This document shows, one piece after another, positions 36,138 to 44,796 of a stretch of 64,000 nt of DNA. The translations under genes and the position numbers were made by a program. The notes under the pieces are model-generated. The model was not told the origin of the DNA and made no database searches. It worked only from the letters and a program-made list of their open reading frames with translations. Numbering within the stretch: position 1 is the first letter of the stretch; every line of letters begins with the position of its first letter. The DNA comes from Mangrovibrevibacter kandeliae. Lineage in GTDB: Bacteria > Pseudomonadota > Alphaproteobacteria > Rhizobiales > Rhizobiaceae. The stretch is taken from the NCBI RefSeq assembly GCF_024519155.1, contig NZ_JANIFJ010000003.1, positions 396,017-460,016 of the forward strand, given 5' to 3'.

Positions 36138-37168
36138 CAGCGCATCTTCGTCTGCTGCATGGTCTTGATGTTGTAGTAGCGCTCGTCGGACATGGTGTCC
36201 TTGAGCCGGCCGTCCTTGAAGGCGGCCAGAAGGTCGCGCACGGCATCCTCCACCGTCTTCTCGGGCCGATAGCCGAGCTCCCGGGCGATCTTCTCGGAGG
36301 AGACCTTGTAGGACCGGTTGTCGTCGGTCGGCTCGACCACCACGTCGATCTCGCCGCCATAGACGTTGTCCGACGAGACGATCCGCCGGACAGTCTCGGC
36401 CAGCTCGTTCACCGTGAAGTTGTCGTAGCCGACATTGTAGACCTTGCCGTCGATCTTCTCGGCGGGCAGCCCGAGCACCAGCTCATAGGCCGAGCACATG
36501 TCGGAGATGTGGATGTTGGGGCGCAGCTGGTCGCCGCCGAACACCTTGATGCGCCTGTTGTTGACCGCGTGGTTGGTCAGGATGTTGACGATGACGTCGA
36601 GGCGCTGGCGCGGCGCCCAGCCGCAGACCGTCGAGGGCCGCAGCGTCACGGTGGTGAAACCGGGCTCGCGCTCCTCCTCCAGGATGTCCTCGCACAGCGC
36701 CTTGAACTTCGAATAGTCGGTCAACGGCTCGGGCGTCAGGTCCTCGGTCACGTCCGGCTCGTCCTTGACGCCGTAGACGCTGGAGGACGAGGCATAGATG
36801 AAGCGCTCGACGCCGGCTCGCTTGGCCGCCTTCACCAGCGGGCGGAAGGCGTCGTAGTTGATCGAGCGGCCGAGATCGGGATCGAGCTCGTAGGACGGAT
36901 CGTTGGAGATGCACGCGAGATGAATGACGCTGTCGCAGTGCGCCATCGCCTTCTCCACCACCGCCTCGTGGCGCAGATCCCCGACCACCTGGATCAGACG
37001 CGGGTTGTCTTTGACCGCGTCGAAGACGTCGTGGCCGTAGAGGAAGAGGTCGAGCACGGTCACGGTGTGGCCCGCCTCGAGGAGCCGCGGCACCAGCGCG
37101 CTTCCCACGTAGCCGGCGCCGCCGGTGACTAGGATCTTGCGTGCGGTGATGTTGTTCGTGTCAGCCAT
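36137..37168 (-). CDS. NAD-dependent epimerase/dehydratase (extended SDR)
   Basis: 343 residues with GGAGYVG (16-22), a catalytic Ser in IYASSSSVYG, and YSKFK (about 152-156) giving the S-Y-K triad. TLRPSTVCGWAPRQRLD and NIHISDMCSAYE follow. It acts on an NDP-sugar, as an epimerase or 4,6-dehydratase; the T-D/E pair of dehydratases is not evident, so epimerase or reductase is more likely. It overlaps the SIS isomerase gene upstream by 8 bases and the Gfo/Idh/MocA gene downstream by one base. In the predicted pathway it would act after the HldE-like enzyme. Confidence 0.88.
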   Translation of the reverse strand: MADTNNITARKILVTGGAGYVGSALVPRLLEAGHTVTVLDLFLYGHDVFDAVKDNPRLIQVVGDLRHEAVVEKAMAHCDSVIHLACISNDPSYELDPDLGRSINYDAFRPLVKAAKRAGVERFIYASSSSVYGVKDEPDVTEDLTPEPLTDYSKFKALCEDILEEEREPGFTTVTLRPSTVCGWAPRQRLDVIVNILTNHAVNNRRIKVFGGDQLRPNIHISDMCSAYELVLGLPAEKIDGKVYNVGYDNFTVNELAETVRRIVSSDNVYGGEIDVVVEPTDDNRSYKVSSEKIARELGYRPEKTVEDAVRDLLAAFKDGRLKDTMSDERYYNIKTMQQTKMR

Positions 37169-37784
37169 GAGTCGTGTTCCAGCCCATCTCGATGTCGAGC
37201 ACTGAATGAAGGATCGCCAGGTGACCCACCTCGACGAAGCCGTATTCCGGGCTGTCGACGAAGATGTTCAGATCGCCCAGCGTTCGCAGGGGATTGTCGG
37301 GCTTGAACCCCGACAGGGTGTAGACGACGCAGTCGCGTGCCCGGGCCGCGGCGACGGCGTTGAGGATGTTGGCCGAGCGCCCCGAACTGGAGATCGCCAC
37401 GAGCACGTCGCCGGCCGCGGCGTGCCACTCGATCTGCTTGGCGAAGACGTGCTCGTAGCCGTAGTCGTTGCCGAGGCAGGTGAGCACAGCCCCGTCGTTG
37501 AAGGCCGATGCGCGCATGCCGCCGTTCTTGCTGAAGTCGGTGGCGAGGTGGCTGCAGATGCCGGCGCTGCCGCCGTTGCCGACGAACAGGATGCGGCGGC
37601 CGCGGGCGTGACACGCCCGCATCTCGCGGGCCATCAGGAGCACCGCCTCGCCGATGGCCACCGTGCCTTCGTTGCGGTCGGTCACCTTCGCCTCGTCGAG
37701 GAGACGGGCGAGCGCCGCCACATAGCCCCGGTAGGCGTCGGGGGATCGGCCGGCGCTCGGATTACTTGAGGAGGGTTGTGACAT
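37161..37784 (-). CDS. SIS-domain phosphosugar isomerase, GmhA-like
   Basis: 207 residues, the usual GmhA size. It has FVGNGGSAGICSHLATDFS (sugar-phosphate loop and the active-site His), VLTCLGNDYGYEHVFAKQIE, AISSSGRSANILNAV (second phosphate loop) and FVEVGHLAILHSVLD with the second His. GmhA converts sedoheptulose 7-phosphate to D-glycero-D-manno-heptose 7-phosphate. Where E. coli GmhA has a catalytic Glu after the first His, this protein has Asp (H-L-A-T-D). ATG 37784 lies 23 bases inside the end of the HldE-like gene, so translation is coupled. The pairing with an HldE-like enzyme supports the heptose assignment. Confidence 0.85.
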   Translation of the reverse strand: MSQPSSSNPSAGRSPDAYRGYVAALARLLDEAKVTDRNEGTVAIGEAVLLMAREMRACHARGRRILFVGNGGSAGICSHLATDFSKNGGMRASAFNDGAVLTCLGNDYGYEHVFAKQIEWHAAAGDVLVAISSSGRSANILNAVAAARARDCVVYTLSGFKPDNPLRTLGDLNIFVDSPEYGFVEVGHLAILHSVLDIEMGWNTTHG

Positions 37785-39348
37785 AGCGCAGGATCTCGAT
37801 CTTGTTGAGATAACGCCGATGGCCGACGATCCCGATTGAAATGGCTCCGGCGACGTTGCCCACGAAGGCCGCCGTAGCGCAGTCGGCACCGGCGGCCAGC
37901 GCCGGAGCGGCGATGACGAAGAATGCGTCGCCCGCGCCCACCGTGTCCACCACGACCTTGCTGAAGGCCGGGACGCGCAGAGCGCCGTTCTCGGTGCTCG
38001 CAAAGCAGCCGGAGCGGCCGTGGGTGACGATGATGTTGGGACAGTCGATGATCGCCGGCAGCCGCCGCTCGACCACGTCCGCGAGGTCCGCGTGCTTGTT
38101 CTGGATGGCGAGCCAGGCCTCCATCGCGTCGATGCACACGAAGTCGGCGGAGGGATATTTGGTGATCAGGTTGTAGCCGATGTTGCCGGCGTTCGACTGC
38201 ACGTTGATGGCCAGGAACTTGGCCTCCTCGCGCAGCAGCGACACCGTCGCACCCGAAATGAAGCCGTGGCCGAAATCGTTGACGATGACGAGATCGGCGT
38301 CGCGGATCGAGGCCCGCAGACGCTCGTGAAACTCGGCCTGGACCTCCGCCTCCAGCGGATGGTCGTCCATGTGGTAGACTTCGAAGAGCTTGCGCACATA
38401 GGTGGGCTCGACGAAGCGCGTCTTCTGGACGGTCGGGCCGCCGGGCCGGTAGATCGGCGTCAGCGTGATCGAGGGATCCAGATTGTCGCGGACGAGGTCC
38501 TCGTAGTTCTCGCCGAGCGAGGGGTCGCCCAGCATGGTGATCAGCTCGACGTTCGGGCAGACCGCCGAGAGATGATTGGCCGAGGCGACGGCGCCACCGG
38601 CGAACTCCTCCTCGCTCTTGTAGAGCGTGGCGATGATGTTCTCCTTCGCCGCTTTGCCCATCGGCGCGACGTAGGTGTAGCGGTCGATGATGGTTTCGCC
38701 CACCACCACGATGCGCATCTGGCCGATCCGCTCGAACAGGCTGGCCACCCGCTTCTCGAGCCCTGCCTCGCGCTGCTCCGAGAGATACCCGTCGAGCGCC
38801 TCGTCGCGGCCCGCGAAATGCTTGTTGAGCAGGTTCGAGGAGGAGAAGGTGATGTCGTCGGTGAAGACCAGCTGGCCGCCGGCGTGCTCGACCAGCTCGC
38901 GTTCGGCGGTGATCTTGCCGGTGATGTCGTCCTTGGCGTCGACGTATTCGCCGCCCTTCACGTAGAAGGCGGGCTTGATCGCGTTGATGGCCGGGGCCGC
39001 GCTCGGCGCGTCCACCACCGTCACGTAGCTGACGAATTCCAGGCTGGCGAGGAACTCGGCGCGCAGCGTCGAGGTGAAGGCCGGCCGGTCCGGCCCCTTG
39101 TTGACGTGCTCGTCGGCGGTGATGCTGACGACGAGCACGTCGCCGAAGCGCTGGGCCGCCTTCAGATGCCGGATATGGCCGACATGGACGAGGTCGAAGA
39201 CGCCGTGGCAGAGGACGACCCGCCTCCCCTGGCGCCGCAGGTCGTCCATGACGTCGCCGATCGACTGGATCGGGACGATCTTGCTGTTCGTCCCCGCGCC
39301 CGGATGATCCGAACCGTGACGGTGTGGCATGGGACTGGCGTCGACCAC
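37762..39348 (-). CDS. HldE-like bifunctional nucleotidyltransferase-kinase with reversed domain order
   Basis: 528 residues. The N-terminal 200 form a nucleotidyltransferase domain (VVLCHGVFDLVHVGHIRHLK, HVGH at 55-58; later KGGEYVDAKDDITG). The C-terminal 320 form a PfkB sugar kinase (VVVGETIIDRY, EFAGGAVASANHLS, and DTVGAGDAFF with the catalytic Asp at about 474). E. coli HldE has the kinase first and the nucleotidyltransferase last. GTG 39348 has a purine-rich SD; ATG 39330 is an alternative. Function inferred: phosphorylate heptose 7-phosphate at C1 and later activate heptose 1-phosphate. Coupled to the GmhA-like gene by a 23-base overlap. Confidence 0.85.
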   Translation of the reverse strand: MVDASPMPHRHGSDHPGAGTNSKIVPIQSIGDVMDDLRRQGRRVVLCHGVFDLVHVGHIRHLKAAQRFGDVLVVSITADEHVNKGPDRPAFTSTLRAEFLASLEFVSYVTVVDAPSAAPAINAIKPAFYVKGGEYVDAKDDITGKITAERELVEHAGGQLVFTDDITFSSSNLLNKHFAGRDEALDGYLSEQREAGLEKRVASLFERIGQMRIVVVGETIIDRYTYVAPMGKAAKENIIATLYKSEEEFAGGAVASANHLSAVCPNVELITMLGDPSLGENYEDLVRDNLDPSITLTPIYRPGGPTVQKTRFVEPTYVRKLFEVYHMDDHPLEAEVQAEFHERLRASIRDADLVIVNDFGHGFISGATVSLLREEAKFLAINVQSNAGNIGYNLITKYPSADFVCIDAMEAWLAIQNKHADLADVVERRLPAIIDCPNIIVTHGRSGCFASTENGALRVPAFSKVVVDTVGAGDAFFVIAAPALAAGADCATAAFVGNVAGAISIGIVGHRRYLNKIEILRYVTTLLK

Positions 39349-39440
39349 CCGCTCCCCCTTCTGCTGTCGCGTGCTGTGGATGTCTTCGTCGCCTGGCCGT
39401 CTTCAGGTCCGGCGACAGTCATGCGGCCCCCGAGGCGCAG

Positions 39441-40445
39441 TCACTCCTTACCCAGATACTTGAACCAGTCTCGCGTGGCTTCGGCAATCTTGTCCACCGT
39501 CCAGACCGGTGCGTTTTCCCAGTAGGCGATGTGTTCGAGCATCACCCGGCACCCCTCCTCGAAGCTGATCTCGGCGTGCCAGTCAAGCTCGCGGGAGATC
39601 TTCCCCGTGTCGGCGAAGGTCACGTCCGGCTCGCCCGGCCGCTTCGGGATGTGGACGGTTTCCTTGGCGCCGAGCAGTTCCACCAGTCGGTTGACGCTGT
39701 AGGTGCCGCCGCTGCCGACATTGTAGATCTGGCCGGCGCGATCGGACTCCGCGGCCCGAATGAAGGCCGAGACGACATCGGCAACGAAGGTGAAGTCGCG
39801 CGTCTGCGTCCCGTCCCCGACGATGGTCACCGGCTTCCCGGCCTTGATCTGCGCCAGGAACACGCCGAAGACCGCGCCGTAGGTGCCGGAGGTGCGAGCC
39901 CGCGGCCCGAAGACGTTGAACAGGCGCAGCGACACGGCCGGCAGCTGGTAGACCTTGGCCCAGTGCATCACCAGCTCTTCGCCGAGATACTTGGTCAGAG
40001 CATACGGATACTGCGGCGAGATCGATGCCGTCTCGGGGGTCGGCACCGCATCGGCGATCCCGTAGCAGCTCGACGAGGCGGCGTAGAGGAAGCGCTTCAC
40101 CCCCGCCGCCTTCGCCCCCTCGAGCACGTTGAAGGTGCCGTCGACATTGGCCCGGAAGTAGGCCTCGGGCTCGTTGATCGACGGCACGATGTCGGCGAGC
40201 GCAGCGAGATGGAAGACCCGCTCGGCTCCCTCGAAGAGCCCTTGGACGGCGGCCTTGTCGCCGATGTCGGCCTTGACCACCTCGAGCTGCGCATTGCCCT
40301 GGTGCTGGACGAGATTGCGCTCGGCGCCGTTGGAGAAGTTGTCGATCACCCTGACGCGACGGCCGGCCGCGATCAGCCGGTCGACCAGATGGCTGCCGAT
40401 GAAGCCGGCGCCGCCGGTGACGATGTCGAGGGTGCTGTCGTTCAT
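39441..40445 (-). CDS. NAD-dependent epimerase (UDP-glucose 4-epimerase-like SDR)
   Basis: 334 residues with GGAGFIGSH (11-19), the NAD-ribose Asp in VRVIDNFSNG, a catalytic Ser in YAASSSCYG, and YALTKY for the Tyr/Lys pair. RLFNVFGPRA and DFTFVADVVSAFIRA complete the family pattern. Likely epimerises or reduces an NDP-sugar; close to WbpP/GalE-type and heptose epimerase-like sequences. ATG 40445; a long upstream open frame to 40682 is not credible. First gene of the leftward run; 92 bp separate it from the HldE-like gene. Confidence 0.88.
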   Translation of the reverse strand: MNDSTLDIVTGGAGFIGSHLVDRLIAAGRRVRVIDNFSNGAERNLVQHQGNAQLEVVKADIGDKAAVQGLFEGAERVFHLAALADIVPSINEPEAYFRANVDGTFNVLEGAKAAGVKRFLYAASSSCYGIADAVPTPETASISPQYPYALTKYLGEELVMHWAKVYQLPAVSLRLFNVFGPRARTSGTYGAVFGVFLAQIKAGKPVTIVGDGTQTRDFTFVADVVSAFIRAAESDRAGQIYNVGSGGTYSVNRLVELLGAKETVHIPKRPGEPDVTFADTGKISRELDWHAEISFEEGCRVMLEHIAYWENAPVWTVDKIAEATRDWFKYLGKE

Positions 40446-40738
40446 TCTGCCGTCGATCCCGTTGCGAGAGAGGGTTTGGGTAAAGATGAACCAAGGTCGA
40501 CGTATGCGCCCGAAGGCACGACTCGCCGATGGCAGGCCATACGACGAAATTTCCACGCAAGCGAGACAGGTTCGCGCAAGGTCCGGCGCCATCGCCGCGG
40601 CCTCACACGGGTTTCCGCGCACTGCGGCACCTCGGCCACAGTCGCCAAGGAAGGCGGCGCCGAAGACCCTCCGGCGTTGCAAAGCGCCGCGCGCTTCACG
40701 CTAGAGTGCCCGCGAATGCGGATGCTTGAGGGGTCGAT

Positions 40739-41597
40739 GTGCGGCGCGGGTTGATTCTCTGTTTGATCGTCATGTTCCTCGGGTCGCTGTGGTGGGCCAA
40801 GTCCCTCGGACTGATCGACAGCGATCCGTCCAACCGCACGCGCATGCACGCCATCCCGGTGGCGATTTCGCAGATCTATCAAGGGCGCAAGCACGACTAT
40901 GCCGGCTATTTCGCGGTCGCCGTGCCCTTCCAGGGTGCCGCGCCGCTCGACCAGCTGATCCAGGACGCCATCCAGAAGACCGCCGAGCGCGGCGACCGGC
41001 CCTACTACTGGGTGGCGGACGACCGGGGCATGTCGGACTACGTGAACATGGCGTTCCGCCTGTTCGGCCCGCATGTGAGCAGCCTCGGCTACTTCTGGTT
41101 CGTGCTGCTCGGGCTGTCTCTCGTCGCGGCCGTGGCGCGCTACCGCCGCGACGTCACTGCGCTGGCGATCCTCGGCTGCACGCTCGTCGCCATCGCGGCG
41201 ATGTTTCCGGGGTATATCCGGGCGATCGGGCTGACCTTGGCGAGGCGACAGTCAATCTATCGGAGACGCGCCTGTTCGACGTGCTCGGCGCCGTCGCCGT
41301 CGTCCACATCCTCCTGGAGCTGATCCGCCCGCCCGCTCCTTCAATCTTTAGCGGCTATGCGGCGCTCCCGCTCAGGTCCTCCTCCTCACCTTCCTGCTCT
41401 TCTCCCGCTCCTCCATGGCGTTGCTCTTCCTCACGATGATGGAGTTGTCGCTGATAGCCGCGCTGACCCATGTCCACCATCGGATGAGAAGCGCAGACGT
41501 GCTGCGCGATCTATCTCCGATGATATTCCTCATCATCGGCGTGGTGGGGCTTTCGGCGTATCGAACGGTGATGTTCAATCCGGCTTATAAAGGCTAA
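40739..41597 (+). pseudogene. Frameshifted membrane protein gene
   Basis: A single membrane protein seems spread over three frames. Frame A starts at GTG 40739 (GAGGGG SD) and reads sensibly through one N-terminal helix, DPSNRTRMHAIPVAISQIYQ, RPYYWVADDRGMSDYVNMAF and a helix pair to about 41240, then turns to nonsense ending at 41323. Frame B (about 41240-41370) reads VNLSETRLFDVLGAVAVVHI. Frame C (about 41370-41597) reads VLLLTFLLFSRSSMALLFLT and MIFLIIGVVGLSAYR, ending AYKG. Both shifts are in the same sense (each a net -1). I do not recognise the family. Either a decaying gene or two base-call errors. Confidence 0.6.
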
Positions 41598-41655
41598 CTC
41601 TCCAGCCGGACGATCTGGCACAACTTCATAATGGACACAGAACTCGCCCAGCCAA

Positions 41656-43188
41656 ATGGTCAGCCCTCAGTTTCCTTTCTCTGACCGCCGCGGTGTGGCG
41701 GATATTGTCCCTGCCTCCAAAGCCGCCAATGCACGAGTCGTCATGAACGCAATCTCATCAGCCACAGACGGCGAACCGTCGCTTCCGACGCCGAAAGCCA
41801 CTCCGCTTGCTTGGAACACAAGAGACTTTGTTTTCTACGCCATCGTCTTGTTTCTCGCTTACTCGGCCACGCTATTCTTTCCTTATCTCCTCACCGACGA
41901 GACGTGGATCGTACGCCCTGGCACCTACAGCTGGACCTTCCGTATGGGCCGGCCCGCCTTCTCAGCCTTCATCTGGATCAGCGGCCAGATGCAGCAGACA
42001 ATCGGGCTCGATGTCATCTATGTAATGCGCGGCAGCGCCATCCTTGCGCTCGCCGCCACGGCCGTCATCCTTAAGCGCTGGTTCCTGGATTGGGGTCATG
42101 ACCGTGTTACGGCAATGTGGCTGCCGATCGTGCTCCTGTCGCTACCGGGTTATCAAATCGTGGTCGCAGACGGCACGCAACTCGCCGTCGCCATCCTTCT
42201 GACAACGTGCGCAACGGTCGTTCTACCGCGTCGGCGGGAAGATATTGAGCCGGCAAGGCCACTTATCGCTGCCCTCCTGTATGTCGCGGCGCTCCTCATC
42301 TACCAGCAACAAGTCCTTCTCGCGTTTGCGATGCTGGCCGTGCCGCTGCTCGCATCATCTGTTGACAGACGCACCATCGGCTACGTCATAGCCGTCGGCT
42401 GCTTCGTCACGGCAGTCTCCGTCGCCTACTTTTTAGTTTGGCGCATTATCGCCATTCCGGACGAACGCTACGGACCCCAGGCGGTCCAGTTTCCGGCCCC
42501 GAGCATTGTCCTCGACTTCGTCTCAGGCCGCTTCATCCAAGCTGCCAATCTCTGGAAGGTCGTCGGGCCGCCGCAGGTCGGCCTTCCTGTGGTGGTCGTG
42601 GCCATACTTATGGCAATCAAGGTCGCGTTCGAGTTCTTCCGGCAGTCCTGGCGCTTCCTGCTGCCCAGCATCGTCCTCGTCGGTCTGCTTGTCGCTTCCG
42701 ACGGCTTCGCCATTCTGGCGCGCAACTACCCGTCCTACGTAACCCTCACGCCGCTGAACTTCTTGATAGGCTACTGGGCCTTCGCCGGACTCGCCGTATT
42801 GGCCGGACGCTGGCGAGGTCCTCTCGCTGCCATTCTCGCCGTCGGCGGCGCGTTGCTCGCTTTCATTACGGTGAAGGACGAAATCGCAATCCCCAACAAC
42901 CGCACGGTGGCCGCCATCCGCGCCGCCTTCGTCGAGCATCCGCAGGTGACGAACTTCAACTTCGTTCTCCCGGTTCAAGGCGGTCCGGGCTATAGCGAGT
43001 TCGGCTGGCGCAACACCGCCAACTATCTCTACCTGATGGCGATCAACGTCGCCGACCACCTTTCCATCCATCACGTGATGAATCAGAGCTGGCACGACCA
43101 ACTAGTCGTCACGACGCCCAACGCCTCATCGGGCGATGCCAGCCAGAACAGCCCGCGCCCCGACGCGCTCACCATCGAGCTGCCATGA
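41656..43188 (+). CDS. Multi-pass membrane protein, possible GtrII-like glucosyltransferase
   Basis: 510 residues with about ten hydrophobic helices after a 55-residue soluble N terminus. Between the first helices lies LLTDETWIVRPGTYSWTFRM followed by GRPAFSAFIW, an acidic pair plus G-R-P arrangement like that of O-antigen glucosyltransferase (GtrII) and other GT-C proteins. The C-terminal 120 residues are soluble and probably periplasmic (VLPVQGGPGYSEFGWRNTAN). Starts at 41656 or 41743 are possible; neither has a good SD. The gene is clearly less G+C-rich than its neighbours and uses codons such as TTA, ATA and AAT, which suggests later transfer. The glycosyltransferase call is tentative. 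Confidence 0.65.
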   Translation: MVSPQFPFSDRRGVADIVPASKAANARVVMNAISSATDGEPSLPTPKATPLAWNTRDFVFYAIVLFLAYSATLFFPYLLTDETWIVRPGTYSWTFRMGRPAFSAFIWISGQMQQTIGLDVIYVMRGSAILALAATAVILKRWFLDWGHDRVTAMWLPIVLLSLPGYQIVVADGTQLAVAILLTTCATVVLPRRREDIEPARPLIAALLYVAALLIYQQQVLLAFAMLAVPLLASSVDRRTIGYVIAVGCFVTAVSVAYFLVWRIIAIPDERYGPQAVQFPAPSIVLDFVSGRFIQAANLWKVVGPPQVGLPVVVVAILMAIKVAFEFFRQSWRFLLPSIVLVGLLVASDGFAILARNYPSYVTLTPLNFLIGYWAFAGLAVLAGRWRGPLAAILAVGGALLAFITVKDEIAIPNNRTVAAIRAAFVEHPQVTNFNFVLPVQGGPGYSEFGWRNTANYLYLMAINVADHLSIHHVMNQSWHDQLVVTTPNASSGDASQNSPRPDALTIELP

Positions 43189-43228
43189 CCCTTACATCCG
43201 CTCTCGGCATACCGGCTAGATCTTTGGC

Positions 43229-44224
43229 ATGAAGGCCTGGTTCTCCTATGCGTGGAAGATCGCGCTCGGCGTCGCGCTGTTCGCCTATGTCGCGGCAATC
43301 GTGGACTGGCACGAGGCGTATGACCGGCTGACGTCGCTGTCGCCGCTGGTGGTCGTCGCCGGCGTCGCGGTGGTGCTGCTCCAGGCGGGGCTGCTCGGCT
43401 GGCGCTGGCAGCGCATCGCCGTCCTGGAAGGCACCCGCCTGCCGGTCGGCGAATTCGCCCGGGCGATCCTCGTCAGCTTCTTCTTCTCGCAAGGCCTGCC
43501 CGCGTCCCTCGGCGCCGATGCCTTCAGGCTCTGGTGGCAGACCCGGCGCGGGCTCTCCACCGCCGCCTCGCTGCGCATCCTCGCCTTCGACCGGATCATT
43601 GGGCTGGTGTCGCTGGCCCTCGTCTGCGCCGTCAGCATCGTCGTGCTGATGGGTCACATCCAGGGTGAAGCCGCGGTCGATTCGCTGATGGTGCTGGTGA
43701 CGGTCTGCCTGTTCGGCTTTCTGGTGCTGGTCCTGCCGTTCCGCATCCATCTCACCGACATCCTGCTGGCCATGCGCGACCGGTTGCCGGCGCCGCTCCC
43801 GGGGCTGGTCGACTGGGTGGTGGATTTCCGGCGCCTCTTCCGCCGCGTGTCGATCGGCGCCGTCGGCCTGATTCTCGGCCTCGGCATCGCGGTGCATCTG
43901 CTGACGGTGGTGCTCGGTTTCCTGCTGGCCCGCGGCCTCGGCACCGAGATCGGCTTCCTCGACTGCCTGGCCGCGATCGCGCCGGCCCTTCTCGTGTCCT
44001 ACGTGCCGATCAGCGTCGCCGGCTGGGGCGTGCGCGAGGCCTCGATCGTCTTCGCCTTCAGCCTCCTCGGCGTGCCCAGCGCGACGGCGCTCCTGGTGTC
44101 GCTCGGCATCGGCCTCATCGTCCTTCTCGTGGCGCTGCTCGGCGGCGTCATCTGGGCGCTCGGCGGCATCCGCCGGCTCTATCTCGACGAGGCGGGCGCA
44201 GCCGATCGAGGAGCGCGGCCGTGA
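43229..44224 (+). CDS. Flippase-like membrane protein (LPG synthase TM / UPF0104 family)
   Basis: 331 residues with about eight helices, related to the membrane domain of lysylphosphatidylglycerol synthase. The family signature region reads FFFSQGLPASLGADAFRLWW, with DRIIGLVSLALV and the later YVPISVAGWGVREASIV. Such proteins are thought to move lipid-linked molecules across the membrane or to help glycosyltransferases; direct evidence is scarce. ATG 43229. Its stop overlaps the start of the next gene (GTGA), and that gene overlaps a third by 8 bases, making a tight three-gene membrane unit. No separate Wzx flippase is seen in the window. Confidence 0.87.
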   Translation: MKAWFSYAWKIALGVALFAYVAAIVDWHEAYDRLTSLSPLVVVAGVAVVLLQAGLLGWRWQRIAVLEGTRLPVGEFARAILVSFFFSQGLPASLGADAFRLWWQTRRGLSTAASLRILAFDRIIGLVSLALVCAVSIVVLMGHIQGEAAVDSLMVLVTVCLFGFLVLVLPFRIHLTDILLAMRDRLPAPLPGLVDWVVDFRRLFRRVSIGAVGLILGLGIAVHLLTVVLGFLLARGLGTEIGFLDCLAAIAPALLVSYVPISVAGWGVREASIVFAFSLLGVPSATALLVSLGIGLIVLLVALLGGVIWALGGIRRLYLDEAGAADRGARP

Positions 44225-44796
44225 CGGTCGACCTCGTGCCGGGGCTTGCGAGCGGCCTCGGCCTCGGCCTCGGGCTCCTCCTCCTGCCGGCGCTGATCCT
44301 CCTCTCGCACCCGCCGCTCCGCATCGCCTCGCTCACCGCCCGCTTCGCGGCGGCGGCAGGGCTCGCCCTCGCCCTCTTCGCCGCCGGGATCGTGCTCGCG
44401 GCGCTCGCCGGCCATTCGCCCGCCTGGGCCGACCTCCTCGCCGGCGCGATGATCCTCGCGGGCGCCATCCTGTCGGCCTTCACGCTCTGGACGCTGGTCT
44501 GCTGGGGCTTCACCACCTCGCTGCTTCTGGCGCTCGCCCGCTCGGGCCCGGCCGAGAGCCACGAGAACTGGTTCCGCGAGTACGCCGGCGGCGGCTACCG
44601 GATGTTCACGCAGGACCGGCTGGGTCTGCTGCTGCGGGCCGGCCTGGTGCGTGAAGCGGCCGGCACGGTCCGGCTGACGGGAGGGCGCGCCCGGGCCTTC
44701 GCCCGCCTCGCCGACCTGCTGCGCCGCTTCTACGGGCTCGCGCAGCCGCAGCCGCACGCGCCGGCGTCGGTCGGCGAGCCACCACGTCATGACTGA
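44221..44796 (+). CDS. Small membrane protein with winged-helix-like C terminus (first of a pair)
   Basis: 191 residues, unknown family. Three hydrophobic helices (about 8-29, 40-63, 68-105) are followed by a soluble part with ENWFREYAGGGYRMF and then DRLGLLLRAGLVREAAGTVR and LTGGRARAFARLADLLRRFY. The last stretch has the turn pattern of a winged helix (L-L-x-A-G-L-V ... R-L-T-x-x-G). GTG 44221 overlaps the flippase-like stop, so it is translationally coupled. The next gene encodes a protein with the same layout. They may form a membrane complex with the flippase-like protein. Confidence 0.75.
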   Translation: MTVDLVPGLASGLGLGLGLLLLPALILLSHPPLRIASLTARFAAAAGLALALFAAGIVLAALAGHSPAWADLLAGAMILAGAILSAFTLWTLVCWGFTTSLLLALARSGPAESHENWFREYAGGGYRMFTQDRLGLLLRAGLVREAAGTVRLTGGRARAFARLADLLRRFYGLAQPQPHAPASVGEPPRHD

